64,000 bases of DNA from Agrobacterium tumefaciens (GCF_013318015.2 NZ_CP115843.1:558001-622000); one strand, 5' to 3'; positions 23,644 to 33,964 are shown, counted from the first letter of the stretch. Numbers and translations: made by a program. Notes: a model not told the origin generated them from the sequence alone.

Positions 23644-26600
23644 ATGGCAACTTTTTTTGATGATTTTACACGACGAACATTTGATAATCTCACCAAGCCA
23701 TTTCACAGTGCCCCAGACGCGGTAGCCAGCGGCTACTCTGCCTATGTAGGGATATCCAGTGGGTTGTTAGACAATGCCCTGAAGGGAGGCATTAAAGGCA
23801 CGGCGGCTGGAAAGCTGGCGCTTTCTTTCAGAGCTATTGAAGATGTAGTTGTTTCCGTTGCGACGGGAGCCACCGATCGCGATCTAAGCGGTGCGGCGAA
23901 TATTGCCGGCGGGCTATTTGCCAGCGCCGTTGTGGGCATTATAGCAGCCCCGACGCTCACAGGGGTCGCCGCCGTTGTCGTGGCCGGATATGTCGGTTCT
24001 GCGGCAGCTGAAGCTCTCTACGATACCGTCAATCAGCACTACCCGAACGCGTCTGATGATCTTTATGAGTTTACGGCAAACTTTGCCTCAGATTTGCGAA
24101 GTGCCGTTACGGACGCCGCTGGACGATACTCTGTTGGAGACTTTTTCCAGTCGATTAAATCAATGTGGGACGATGAAAGTGGTGACTCGGAACCGAAGCC
24201 TGCTTCCTCATCTCAAGAGGGATATTCTGACGAAAACACAACTGTTTTAGAGCCGATCATCATCGATGCCGAGCCGCCCGCTGCGGGGCAAGTGCATGTG
24301 GTGGAATCCTGGTTTGACCCTGTCGTTCTCGATCTGACAGGCAGCGGCATTAATATAACCGCGGTTGGTTCGTCGAATACGTATCTGAATATGGAGGGGG
24401 ACGCGCTACAGCATAAAACCGCCTGGGCAGGAAGCGGCAACGGCGTGCTGGTGCTTGACCAACAGGGGTCCGGAGACGTGAATTCCCCGGAAGCCTTTAT
24501 CTTTACGTCCTGGGACCCAACGGCAAAATCAAACACCGAGGCGCTGGCCAACGTCTTCGATACGAATAGAAACGGCAAGCTTGATGCGGGCGACGCACGC
24601 TGGTCCGAGTTCAAGATACTTGTTTCGAATCCCGACGGCACGCAGCAACTCCAGACCCTTGAACAACTCGGCATCGCGTCCATTGACCTGTCGACCGACA
24701 ATAATCGCACGGTTTTGGGAGATGGTTCAGTCGTGGTGGGTCAGGGAGGATACACCCGGACCGACGGTACGACCGGTACTATGGCCGATGTCCAGTTTGT
24801 TTATGATGGGCAGGGCTACATCGTCGACAGGGAGACTGTCGTCAACCCCGACGGTTCGACATCGATTTTAACGTCCGCCTTCCATCCCGACGGGAGTGTT
24901 GCTTACAAGTCGACACTGGTCACGAGCGCTGATGGGCTCACGAAATCCTTAGAGTATGACATTGGTGGGGATGGCGTTCTCGATACCCGCCAAACAGAGG
25001 TCACGACGATAAACAGCGCTGGAGATCGCACGCAAACGATTTCCAACTACTCGCCAAGTGGGCACTTGCTGAGTAGGGAGATTACGTCGACAAGCGCCGA
25101 CAAGAAAAACATAACGATTACGCGCGATCTGGATGGTAACGGCACCACAGATCAGGTTGAGACACGTATTATCGGTTCAGACAACAGCACCACCACCACG
25201 ATAAAATATCTCAACCAGAACGGCTCCGAAAAGGAGGCCATTTCCGTCTTCTCAAATGCCATCGGAACCGCTTCGAGCGTAAAATCCGATTTGAACGGGG
25301 ATGGCATTTTCGACGTCATCGAAAATCGCTCTGTCACCGTCAACGGTAGTGGAAGCGGGACGGAAGAAGTCCTCACCCAATCAAGTAATGGAACCGTCAC
25401 CCAACGTGTGGTGACGACGACAAGCGCTGACGGCCGCTCGAAAGAAATACTGACAGACAAGGACGGGAATGGCGTCGTAGAGAGCAGGCAGAATTCTGGA
25501 ATAGTTGTCGCAGCTGATGGAAGCTCGATAACAACCCAAAATAATTTCAATGGCGATGGGTCGTTGCGCAGTGGTCTTGTCACTACTTTGAGCGCGGACG
25601 GCTTGAGCAAGACCGTCAAAGCTGATTTTGACGGAAACGGCGTTTTCGATCTCGTCACGGAAGAAATCACCGTGGTGAACGCAGACGGTGGGCGAACGAA
25701 AACAATTGTGGAATCGAATGCCGATGCCAGCCTTCGGGCCACATCGATTTCAAACTGGAGCGCCGACGGCAAAACGAGATCGGATACTTTCGACACCGAT
25801 GGAGATGGCGACCCGGACTTCGTGGAATCGGTTTCTGTTCTGGCGACCGGGGAATCGCAGAACGTGGCTAGCCTATTCAATCCTGACGGCTCGCTCCAAA
25901 GCAGAACAACGACCATCACGAGCGCAGATGGTCTGACAACGACGATTCTTTATGCTGGTAATTCTGCCGGAACGACGGATCGGACGCAAATACGCCAGAC
26001 GGCCACGAATTCCGATGGGAGTTCCACAGTCACGACGAGCCAATACAGCGCCTCTGGCGTTTTGCTCGACAAAATGATCGTTACGGCTGGTGCAGACGGG
26101 CTAGAGAAAAATACCCAATGGCACAACGCCGGTTCCGGGACAATCAGTCGCTCGACGAACGAGACTACCGTCCTTAACCCTGACGGCAGTCAAACACAGA
26201 CTCTGATCGAATATCATGCTGATGGCTCCGTGCGCGCGACGGTTATTTCGACGCTCAGTGCTGACCGGTTGGGTTCAATATCCCGATTTGATGCAAACGG
26301 CGATGGCCACCTTGATCGCCAGATCGAGCGAGTGACCGCGAGCGACGGCAGCTTTATTGAAACCGTGTCCGGTTATAATCCTGACGGGTCACTAAAAGAC
26401 CGTACGATCACCACGCGCTCAGATGATAATCTGAATACCGTTGTTCAGAGGGACGCTAATGGAGACGGCGTTTACGAACAAAAACAGACCACAAGTGTCG
26501 TCCTGAATGGCGATGGCGGTCAAACGACCACCGTAACTGAATTCCACCCGAATGGCTCGACAAGTTCCCGATTGGTCACGACTGTCAACGGAAATGGGCT

Positions 26601-29600
26601 CGTTCGTGTCGTGGAATATGATCGCAACGGTGATGGTGTTGTTGATGAAAAAATTACCGACACAACTGTTCTGAAAAATGACGGTGGCAAGACCCAGACG
26701 ATAACGCACTGGAATGGCGACGGCACGGTCAAGCAACAGAGCGTCACGACCACCAATGGCAACGAACTCTCGCAGACCGCCACCGTTGATAAAACGGGAG
26801 CGGGAAGGATCGACAACACTTGGACTGAAGTCACAGTCTACAATGCTGACGGCAGCCAGACGCATACCATCACGGAGTTTCATCGTAACGGCTCTTTGAA
26901 GGAAAAGACCGTCAAAACCACCAGTGCCAATGGCAATGAGACCGTCGTGTACGATCTTGATGGCGATACAATTACAGATCAGCGAAGCGTGACTCACACC
27001 GCAGCCAACGGCGATGTCGTAACAACGGTGAGAGACTACAACAGTGACGGTAGCTTGCGAGATAAGGCCGTCAACACCACGGGTTCCGATGGTCGCTCAA
27101 TGACACTTGAGCGGGACACGGACGGTGATGGAACTATTGACCTGACCGAAACTCTATCAGTTGTTTCCAACCAGGATGGTAGTCAGACCGAAACGCGCTC
27201 CAGCTTCAATGGTGATGGCAGCCTCCGTGAAAAGGTCGTGGTTACGACGTCGGTAGATGCCCAAGTGGAGACAACACAATGGGACACAAATGGAACCGGC
27301 GGCTTTGACCTCACCCAAACGAAAACATCGGTTTTGAGCGCCAGTGGCGAAAGCACCGAGACGGTTTCGGTTCTCGACGGTCTTGGTGTCTTGCAGGAAC
27401 GGGTTGTCACAAAGGTCAGTCCGGACGAGCGGACAACGACTGTCACCACTGATAAAAATGGCGACGGCCACATTGATCAGATAGAGACATCCGTTCTCGA
27501 TGCAGCCGGAAACACCGTGGTGACCATGTCTGATTTCAACGCAGGCGGAGGCCTTGAGCGCCGCCTCATCACCACGACAAGTGACGACGGCCTCTCAATA
27601 ACCAAACAGTGGGATACAGACGGGAACGGTTCGGCCGATCAAACACAAAGCGACGTGACTGTACTGAATTCCAATGGTAGTCGGACACAGACTGTCAGCA
27701 ATTTCACAGCGAGTGGTGCACTCGCGGACCGGACCGTTGTGACGACGAGCGTCGATACCGCGACAACAACGTATAATTGGGACAATAACGGCGACGGAAT
27801 TTTCGATCAGAGCAAAACCGAAACACTGACCGTTGGTGCCGATGGAACACGCACCGAGGTGACTTCGTACTTCAAGTCGGACGGTTCACTTGAAGCTCGA
27901 TATGAAGAGTCGAAAAGCGATGACGGTCTGTCTATTGCCAAGCGGTGGGACAAGGATGGTGACGGCACATTCGAGGAGAGTGCAACTGACGTAACTGTCT
28001 TTAACAGTGACGGCAGCATTACTCAGACAATCAAAGATAACCCCTGGTTTGATACAGTAGTTTCTACCAGCGCGGATGGTCTTACGAAAACAACCGCAAC
28101 AGTTAATTCGAACGCGACAACAAATGCTCAGGGAAAAACATACGCGCTCGAAAACGCTGATGGTTCCAAACTGGAAATTCGTGAAGACCTGAGTTTCAAG
28201 ACCATCACGCACACGAGCGCCGATGGGCGCGTAGTGGAGGTGATGCACCATAATTTGCTGACGAATACGATCAGCCAGACTGCCGAAACCAGAATTGCGG
28301 TTGATGGAACAAAGACCGTCACGGTCGAAAATTTCAACCACCTGGGGATTCTAACAGACCGCCAAACATCGGTCACCAGCAGGGGTGGCCAAACCATTAC
28401 CGACTATATGGATATCAATGGAGACGGCGTTACTGATCGCATTCAGCGCGACGTCTCAGTTGTCCGAGCGGATGGAAGTGTTGTCAGGACACTTGTAGAA
28501 ACCAACAGTGACGGTTCTGTCCGGGAAAAGACAATCACTACGACGTCCGCCGATGGAAGATCATCTGTCTTGCAGCGTGATTCTGCAGGACTGGGATATT
28601 TTGACCATGTCGAGACCACCACCCATGACGTCAGCGGTGCTTCCAAGACAATATATCAGACATTCCTGAGTGACGGTTCCCTTCTACAAAGTTGGCAGAA
28701 AAATGTGAGGGCCGACGGGAACGTAACAAAAATTACGACGAACAATAGTTCACCAGACGGCCTGAGTAATGTGGAAACGCATATAATCTCCATTGATGGC
28801 TCTACGACGGGCAAAATCAACTATGTCGATATGCAATTCAATCAACCGCTATCTTCAATAACGACCACGCTGGGTAAGGATGGAAAATCCAGAGGCTTAG
28901 ATGCTTTTAAATACTTGAATACAGCAGAAGTTATTTCATCTAATACTATTCGATATGAGTCGAAGCCCGACGGTTTTACCAGCGAGTTCTCGTCTGTTTT
29001 GGCCGACGGTTCAACCACTAAAGAATCATTTGGATTCGGCGAGGACATCGCTCAGCTGTTTGAAGAATTTTCTTGGCTAAGCGCTAACGGAGAATCTAAA
29101 TTCACGTTAAATAGTAGCGAAAATGGAATACAAATTAAAATAGACGGCGACAACAACTCCGTTGCTTTGTCAAACCAGCTTTTCCACGCGCTTACGTTGT
29201 TCAATGGAGATGGTTCGCAATACGACTATGCAAGCCCAAGCCTTAGCAACTCGACTATATCAATAAGTGGTCAGGCGAATAAAATATGGTCGAATAATAG
29301 CACTGTATTACTCGCTAAAGGTGGCTCTGCGACGATAAACGGCATGTCTAATATCGTCATCGCCGGGATTAATACAGAGGTTTCAATTAACGGCACCGAC
29401 AACCGTGTTCTGCGGACGCAGGCTGACATCTCGGGTAATCGTAGTATAGATTCACGCCACCAGGAAGACGTTCGCCTTGATAATAGGTATAGCTTCAGTT
29501 ACGTCGCAGCGGATAAGACGCAAAAGACGTATCTCGACGCTAACAAGATACCGGTGATGATATTCGGGACTTGGGATGAAATCTGGGTTTATACTGTTAC

Positions 29601-30573
29601 AACTCATGTTTTCCTGAACGGACCCATTCCTGCTATCGGCCCTTGGGGTACCTATGATGCGATTTCGGTGAACGATGCTCGAACTTACGTCCGCGGTTCC
29701 CCTGCCCTGATGCTTGAAACTGACGGCTATGTTGGCTTCGATGGCGGGCAACGCGTTAGCAGCGGCGTTGCTGGCAATTGGGTAACGGCACTCGGTGATC
29801 GCTCCGTCTCGCTTGTCGGGTCGAATATGAGGCAAGCCGTCGATTACCTCATCGGAGGCAACGGTAATGACATTATTGATGGGCGGGCAGGAGAAAGCGA
29901 TATCCTTCATGGAGGCGCAGGTGACGACACAATTTATTTCGACGCTGCGAGCTATGGAAAATCCGGCGGAACATCGCTACCCCAAGCCATCGACGGCGGG
30001 TCCGGCTATGACACTGGCATCGTGACTTCCACAGGCGATGTGAATATATCGCTCGCTACTGGAAACTTCGAGGCGTTAATATCTAATAGTGGGAACGACA
30101 CGATTACCGGAAATCCAAATGCCGCAGGATATATCGACGGCGGTGCTGGTAATGACATCATAATCGGTGGATTGCTTGACGATATTTTGCTGGGCGGTAC
30201 TGGCAACGATACGATTTACGCCGGACAGGGGAATGATTTTCTCATTGGCGGTGCGGGGAACGACTTCCTAAGCGGGCAGGACGGAAATGACGTCCTTAAT
30301 GGGTCCGACGGGAACGACGTGCTCAATGGCGGCGCTGGTAGCGACACGTTTATTTTCAATTTGGGTTTTGGTCACGATACGATCCAGGACTTTACCAAAG
30401 GCAAGGACATCATCGAGTTTGAGTATGGTTTGTTTGCAAACTGGCAGGACCTTGTCGCCAAGACGAGCCAAGTCGGCGCGGACACGAAAATTTCTTACGA
30501 TGCAGAAAATTCCATTCTGATCCAGAACGTAGCATGGGCTCAACTCGGAGCTGACGATTTCCGTTTCGCCTGA
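23644..30573 (+). CDS. Giant RTX repeat protein, probable type I secretion substrate
   Basis: 2309 residues. In order: a Gly/Ala-rich hydrophobic part (about 60-140); a module FDPVVLDLTGSGI (224) with an EF-hand-like loop DTNRNGKLDAGD (306); about 25 tandem repeats of about 55 residues (about 399-1750), each with TTSADGLxK, a DxDGDGxxD calcium-type loop, a VxNxDGSxTxT strand and FNxDGSL; a Ser/Asn-rich stretch (1750-2060); and RTX nonapeptides such as GGAGNDIIIGG (about 2070-2240) with the end signal HDTIQDFTKGKDIIEF. There is no Sec signal, so the C-terminal RTX part should direct export by a type I system; none is encoded nearby. No enzymatic domain was recognised. The role may be adhesion or toxin delivery. 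Confidence 0.88.
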   Translation: MATFFDDFTRRTFDNLTKPFHSAPDAVASGYSAYVGISSGLLDNALKGGIKGTAAGKLALSFRAIEDVVVSVATGATDRDLSGAANIAGGLFASAVVGIIAAPTLTGVAAVVVAGYVGSAAAEALYDTVNQHYPNASDDLYEFTANFASDLRSAVTDAAGRYSVGDFFQSIKSMWDDESGDSEPKPASSSQEGYSDENTTVLEPIIIDAEPPAAGQVHVVESWFDPVVLDLTGSGINITAVGSSNTYLNMEGDALQHKTAWAGSGNGVLVLDQQGSGDVNSPEAFIFTSWDPTAKSNTEALANVFDTNRNGKLDAGDARWSEFKILVSNPDGTQQLQTLEQLGIASIDLSTDNNRTVLGDGSVVVGQGGYTRTDGTTGTMADVQFVYDGQGYIVDRETVVNPDGSTSILTSAFHPDGSVAYKSTLVTSADGLTKSLEYDIGGDGVLDTRQTEVTTINSAGDRTQTISNYSPSGHLLSREITSTSADKKNITITRDLDGNGTTDQVETRIIGSDNSTTTTIKYLNQNGSEKEAISVFSNAIGTASSVKSDLNGDGIFDVIENRSVTVNGSGSGTEEVLTQSSNGTVTQRVVTTTSADGRSKEILTDKDGNGVVESRQNSGIVVAADGSSITTQNNFNGDGSLRSGLVTTLSADGLSKTVKADFDGNGVFDLVTEEITVVNADGGRTKTIVESNADASLRATSISNWSADGKTRSDTFDTDGDGDPDFVESVSVLATGESQNVASLFNPDGSLQSRTTTITSADGLTTTILYAGNSAGTTDRTQIRQTATNSDGSSTVTTSQYSASGVLLDKMIVTAGADGLEKNTQWHNAGSGTISRSTNETTVLNPDGSQTQTLIEYHADGSVRATVISTLSADRLGSISRFDANGDGHLDRQIERVTASDGSFIETVSGYNPDGSLKDRTITTRSDDNLNTVVQRDANGDGVYEQKQTTSVVLNGDGGQTTTVTEFHPNGSTSSRLVTTVNGNGLVRVVEYDRNGDGVVDEKITDTTVLKNDGGKTQTITHWNGDGTVKQQSVTTTNGNELSQTATVDKTGAGRIDNTWTEVTVYNADGSQTHTITEFHRNGSLKEKTVKTTSANGNETVVYDLDGDTITDQRSVTHTAANGDVVTTVRDYNSDGSLRDKAVNTTGSDGRSMTLERDTDGDGTIDLTETLSVVSNQDGSQTETRSSFNGDGSLREKVVVTTSVDAQVETTQWDTNGTGGFDLTQTKTSVLSASGESTETVSVLDGLGVLQERVVTKVSPDERTTTVTTDKNGDGHIDQIETSVLDAAGNTVVTMSDFNAGGGLERRLITTTSDDGLSITKQWDTDGNGSADQTQSDVTVLNSNGSRTQTVSNFTASGALADRTVVTTSVDTATTTYNWDNNGDGIFDQSKTETLTVGADGTRTEVTSYFKSDGSLEARYEESKSDDGLSIAKRWDKDGDGTFEESATDVTVFNSDGSITQTIKDNPWFDTVVSTSADGLTKTTATVNSNATTNAQGKTYALENADGSKLEIREDLSFKTITHTSADGRVVEVMHHNLLTNTISQTAETRIAVDGTKTVTVENFNHLGILTDRQTSVTSRGGQTITDYMDINGDGVTDRIQRDVSVVRADGSVVRTLVETNSDGSVREKTITTTSADGRSSVLQRDSAGLGYFDHVETTTHDVSGASKTIYQTFLSDGSLLQSWQKNVRADGNVTKITTNNSSPDGLSNVETHIISIDGSTTGKINYVDMQFNQPLSSITTTLGKDGKSRGLDAFKYLNTAEVISSNTIRYESKPDGFTSEFSSVLADGSTTKESFGFGEDIAQLFEEFSWLSANGESKFTLNSSENGIQIKIDGDNNSVALSNQLFHALTLFNGDGSQYDYASPSLSNSTISISGQANKIWSNNSTVLLAKGGSATINGMSNIVIAGINTEVSINGTDNRVLRTQADISGNRSIDSRHQEDVRLDNRYSFSYVAADKTQKTYLDANKIPVMIFGTWDEIWVYTVTTHVFLNGPIPAIGPWGTYDAISVNDARTYVRGSPALMLETDGYVGFDGGQRVSSGVAGNWVTALGDRSVSLVGSNMRQAVDYLIGGNGNDIIDGRAGESDILHGGAGDDTIYFDAASYGKSGGTSLPQAIDGGSGYDTGIVTSTGDVNISLATGNFEALISNSGNDTITGNPNAAGYIDGGAGNDIIIGGLLDDILLGGTGNDTIYAGQGNDFLIGGAGNDFLSGQDGNDVLNGSDGNDVLNGGAGSDTFIFNLGFGHDTIQDFTKGKDIIEFEYGLFANWQDLVAKTSQVGADTKISYDAENSILIQNVAWAQLGADDFRFA
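24838..28895 (+). repeat. Tandem array of about 25 coding repeats (about 165 bases each)
   Basis: Inside the RTX gene, the translated unit of 54-56 residues recurs from about residue 399 to 1750. The unit reads roughly V-x-N-x-D-G-S-x-T-x-T, F-N-x-D-G-S-L-x-x-R, T-T-T-S-A-D-G-L-x-K, D-x-D-G-D-G-x-x-D. The DNA copies are diverged, so this is an old array. The last three or four copies lose the calcium-type loop. Confidence 0.8.
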
Positions 30574-30704
30574 ATTTACGCGCTAATGGAGATTTCGACA
30601 GTGTTGTACCGATCTTATGCTTCGGTACACTCGCCGTTCCAGATGATTGTATTCTTCACTCGATGATTGCATAAAGAGCGACAGGGAATTATTTGGAGGC
30701 AAGC

Positions 30705-31532
30705 TTGGGAAAGCTCGTTCGTTTGTTTGTTTTGACTGTCACGTTCCTAGTTGCGGCCCAGATCAGCGTCGCCGGAGCCGCTACCTTCGAAATGAAAATG
30801 TTCGGGCATCACGTGACCATTCTCAAACGTGATTTTGAACAGGTCCTGACCATCGATGGTCGTGAAGTTCTTAAAAACGAGATTCTCAGCATCGAAGACA
30901 TTCAGCTGATTTCAGGAACACCGGCGATTGTTGGATCATCGTCTGCTGGTGGGAACGCCTATGACTCGTCTCCTTTCGTCATATCATTCCCGACAAACGC
31001 AAATCCAAAAGTCGATGGCCCAGTGGACAGCTGCCGCCCGGTGAAAATGCAAGTCTCGGCCGACAAGTTATCGTTCTCCACAACAGCATTGCCAAATTCG
31101 CCGGGTGAAACGTGGGTGTGGACACCAATAAGCGGCTTCTCAAAACCTGAAGAACAGGCTTTCGTTGCCAACGTATCTAAAGGCTGGGCAGAGCTTCGTG
31201 AGAAGACGATTACTCACCCTGGAGATATTTTGGAGTTCGCCGAAGTTGCGGCGCAAATCAATAGGCTCTTAGGTCCGGAAAAGGAAACCTATTCAGACAT
31301 CATTATGGGAGTTGGCTCGGGTTCTTTCAGCGGTGATTATTTCGTAGGTTCAGCATGTACCCGGCACTTATGCAACGAAGAGGAGGCATTGCTCGTCGCC
31401 TCGATCCAGGAAAAGCAGGTTTTCCTCGCCTGGAAGCCGTCCGGTAAGAAAATTGTTGTTAGCCCGCCCGTCAAAGAATGGCCTGAAAAGGCGAAAGCTG
31501 CACTGAGAGAGTGGGCGGCTAAATGGAAATAG
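30705..31532 (+). CDS. Exported protein of unknown function next to the RTX gene
   Basis: 275 residues. A Sec signal peptide (basic start, then LFVLTVTFLVAAQISVAGAA) predicts export to the periplasm. The mature part starts TFEMKMFGHHVTILKRDFE and has three cysteines (SCRP, then CTRHLC) that may form disulfides. TTG 30705 is chosen because GGAGG lies five bases ahead; a TTG at 30693 is in frame but overlaps that ribosome site. It follows the RTX gene by 131 bases on the same strand. I do not recognise the family. Confidence 0.65.
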   Translation: MGKLVRLFVLTVTFLVAAQISVAGAATFEMKMFGHHVTILKRDFEQVLTIDGREVLKNEILSIEDIQLISGTPAIVGSSSAGGNAYDSSPFVISFPTNANPKVDGPVDSCRPVKMQVSADKLSFSTTALPNSPGETWVWTPISGFSKPEEQAFVANVSKGWAELREKTITHPGDILEFAEVAAQINRLLGPEKETYSDIIMGVGSGSFSGDYFVGSACTRHLCNEEEALLVASIQEKQVFLAWKPSGKKIVVSPPVKEWPEKAKAALREWAAKWK

Positions 31533-31540
31533 CCTGAAAA

Positions 31541-32230
31541 CTATTGTCGCCGAAACGCTTCTATCATGGTGCTCGTTACGTCTTGAGGAAAACACACTGG
31601 CGAATAACCACCCGGTTTCGAATAGGCGCTTCGCTTGCCACAGCGCCGCCCTCCCCGGTCTGTGTTGTAAGGACAGGCACACGAACTGGGATAACTTGCT
31701 AGTGATTCAGCAATAATGCGCTGGATGATCACAGAATCGGGAATCGTGGGGATCGATTTTTCCCGTTCTTTTGTCTTCGACACTTTATCGGAAGGTTTGT
31801 CTTCATCCGTTTTTTGTTTGTCACCGAGAAGCCTTGAAGACATCCAGCCTTCGCGTTGGGTGAGTTCGTCTCGAATATGAGACCACTCACCAAACTGATC
31901 AATCAAAAGAACTCTCCGCCCACTATCCAGGCGATCAATGATGTTCCCATTCTTGGACGGGGCTGCACGGAAGGCTACACGATTGCCGGTAACAAAACGG
32001 ATTGGAAAATCTTGAGCAGATTTCTCTCGCTCCAATTTTCGCAGGCTTGGCGGATTGGGCTGCGGTTCGCGAGAGCTGGGAACTGGTTTGGACGGCTCTA
32101 CGTTGCCCGACTGGGATGGCACAGTAGGACGCGTGGTGACACCGTCCTGATTCACATTAGACTTGCTGCCCATCTGATTGACTGCAGCGTAGATGAGAAT
32201 TACCCCAATGATCCAGTACCGTTTCCGCAT
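31541..32230 (-). CDS. Membrane-anchored bacterial SH3-domain protein
   Basis: 229 residues: an N-terminal helix (YWIIGVILIYAAVNQMG) as signal anchor, a Pro/Ser-rich linker, and an SH3b domain (about 79-136; RVAFRAAPSKNGNIIDRLDS, then LIDQFGEWSHI and GWMSSRLL). A charged linker leads to a C-terminal module with four cysteines (SCACPYNTDRGGRRCGKRSA; VCFPQ). That tail, S-C-x-C-P-Y-x-x-D-x-x-G-x-x-C-G-x-R-S, recurs in small mobile-element proteins. SH3b domains usually bind peptidoglycan. It is convergent with the exported protein gene, only eight bases apart. Function unknown. Confidence 0.72.
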   Translation of the reverse strand: MRKRYWIIGVILIYAAVNQMGSKSNVNQDGVTTRPTVPSQSGNVEPSKPVPSSREPQPNPPSLRKLEREKSAQDFPIRFVTGNRVAFRAAPSKNGNIIDRLDSGRRVLLIDQFGEWSHIRDELTQREGWMSSRLLGDKQKTDEDKPSDKVSKTKEREKSIPTIPDSVIIQRIIAESLASYPSSCACPYNTDRGGRRCGKRSAYSKPGGYSPVCFPQDVTSTMIEAFRRQ

Positions 32231-32545
32231 CCCAGTCCCCCATCAGGACTTTGGCGCAGACGGAAAGAACATACAAGTCTGAGATGCAGGCGGAAAGAGT
32301 TTCCCGCAGTTACTGGTAAAAACTTCTTCAACCTAGTTGAGTAATCAGCCGAATTGTAAGAGTTTCCTCTCATCCTGTGTTCGTCGTCCACCTCAGTGTC
32401 GTGACACAAACTCATCGCATGTTCAATCGGCCAAACCTGCTGGTTGGGTCTGCGACTTATATGAAGTCTCCAACGTTATCGAGCCGTCCAAAGGCAAACC
32501 GGGCATACAGCATTCTTGTCACGTGAGAGCGTCCCCGAACCGATC

Positions 32546-33964
32546 TCATATCTTTGCTACGGTACCACCCTGCTCTATCGGCACCCCACCTGAGTAATAT
32601 TGCTTCACAGCGACATGATCGCGTAACCCTGCGGGCCGATATGCCTTTGTTTCATCGTAGTGGACAACGCCATCCAGTTTAATCCGGTCAATGACGCTCG
32701 GATGTATTGGTGCATCCGTAGGAACTGCGCGGACGCACGCCTTCCACGGCAGCCATCCAGATTTGATCTCGTCATGCTGGACGCCCGCGCTGGACGGATA
32801 AAGATGGAGCCATCTTTCATCGGTAACAATGGGATGTGGAACATTTGCCGCTCTATTCACCATCCACGAGAGCGCTATGTCTGACAGACGAGATTCCGTT
32901 TCGAGATAGCTACCGCCGATATCAGAGTGCACGCCTGCGAACCAAACCTGTTCGAACCAACCATCTTCTTTGTTCGCAGCATTTGAAGATTGATAGGTCC
33001 ACGGTACACGAGCAAATTTTGCTCGATTCTCGTCTATTGAAAGCGCATGTTTTGCATGCTCGACCCTTGGATTGAGAAAAGTGTCGTAGAATTTCATCCG
33101 CCAGCCCGTCAGGTGGACAGTTTTCCACCATGGATCGCTCAGTCCTCGCGCCCATTTCAAGTGGGTCGCCAAGTACCACGCTCCTATGACGGCCCCTGTG
33201 AAAACCACGCTGGAGATGAGCCAAATACTTAGCCCAATCTCCCAAGGCATGAGTGCCCATACTGCTGTAGCTACTGCTGCAATTCCAATTGCGGCCGCGA
33301 GGATAATAAGCATCTGCTGGACGGCATTAATTCCCAATGCGCCCACGGTATCCCATACTCCGACGAAGTACGGTACAGTGTTGGCCTGATCGTTTTCATC
33401 AGCAGATCGATATTTCTCCCGAAAGCGAACAGCCAGTTCTTTCCGCTGGGTATCCAGCAACTTATTGCCCTTACCGGCACCATGTTGATAGATGGTCTTT
33501 ACCGCTTCGTTCGCAACCTGACGGGCAGTTTTTGGATCGCGGTAAAATGGAGTGATACCATCCTCCATAGTGGTTGGAACACCGCATAGACCTAACACGC
33601 CACCAACGCATCGTGCGGTGTAGGCACCACGGCTGAACCCAAACAAAAATATCCTGTCCCCAGGCTCCCAGGACTGTAGAATGGCCGTGTAACAGTCGAC
33701 AATATTCTTGGTTATCCCAAGGCCAGTAGCTTGTGAGAGAACATTATAAATTTTCCGAATTGGTCCGATTTTAATGTCAACGCCGTCTGAAGCTGATCCC
33801 AACCCCGCGTCGTAGAAAGCAACTTGGTCGTCGGGATTAATGGCAGACTCGGGACCGCATCTGGTTGCGCGAAACAACTTATAAACGTTGCTACGGCGCT
33901 CGTCCGGAAGGAGGCCGCCAGCTTGTCCCGTACCGTCTGAAAATATGAGAATATTCTTCGGCAT
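32546..33964 (-). CDS. DUF2235 (Tle1-like) alpha/beta hydrolase with membrane helices
   Basis: 472 residues. The start MPKNILIFSDGTGQ and the nucleophile elbow GFSRGAYTAR (S111 in G-F-S-R-G) are hallmarks of DUF2235, the family that includes the type VI phospholipase effectors Tle1. Two to three hydrophobic helices (LIILAAAIGIAAVATAVWAL and WLISSVVFTGAVIGAWYL) interrupt the hydrolase in the middle. The later part VWFAGVHSDIGGSY holds the expected catalytic Asp-His region. Substrates are probably lipids. No VgrG, PAAR or immunity gene is adjacent, so delivery is unclear; many such genes act inside the cell or in defence islands. Confidence 0.85.
   Translation of the reverse strand: MPKNILIFSDGTGQAGGLLPDERRSNVYKLFRATRCGPESAINPDDQVAFYDAGLGSASDGVDIKIGPIRKIYNVLSQATGLGITKNIVDCYTAILQSWEPGDRIFLFGFSRGAYTARCVGGVLGLCGVPTTMEDGITPFYRDPKTARQVANEAVKTIYQHGAGKGNKLLDTQRKELAVRFREKYRSADENDQANTVPYFVGVWDTVGALGINAVQQMLIILAAAIGIAAVATAVWALMPWEIGLSIWLISSVVFTGAVIGAWYLATHLKWARGLSDPWWKTVHLTGWRMKFYDTFLNPRVEHAKHALSIDENRAKFARVPWTYQSSNAANKEDGWFEQVWFAGVHSDIGGSYLETESRLSDIALSWMVNRAANVPHPIVTDERWLHLYPSSAGVQHDEIKSGWLPWKACVRAVPTDAPIHPSVIDRIKLDGVVHYDETKAYRPAGLRDHVAVKQYYSGGVPIEQGGTVAKI

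Noticed and set aside
24838-28895. Regular 165-base periodicity as a possible CRISPR or minisatellite
   Set aside because: The repeats are diverged at DNA level, in frame, and conserved as protein; they are part of the RTX gene.
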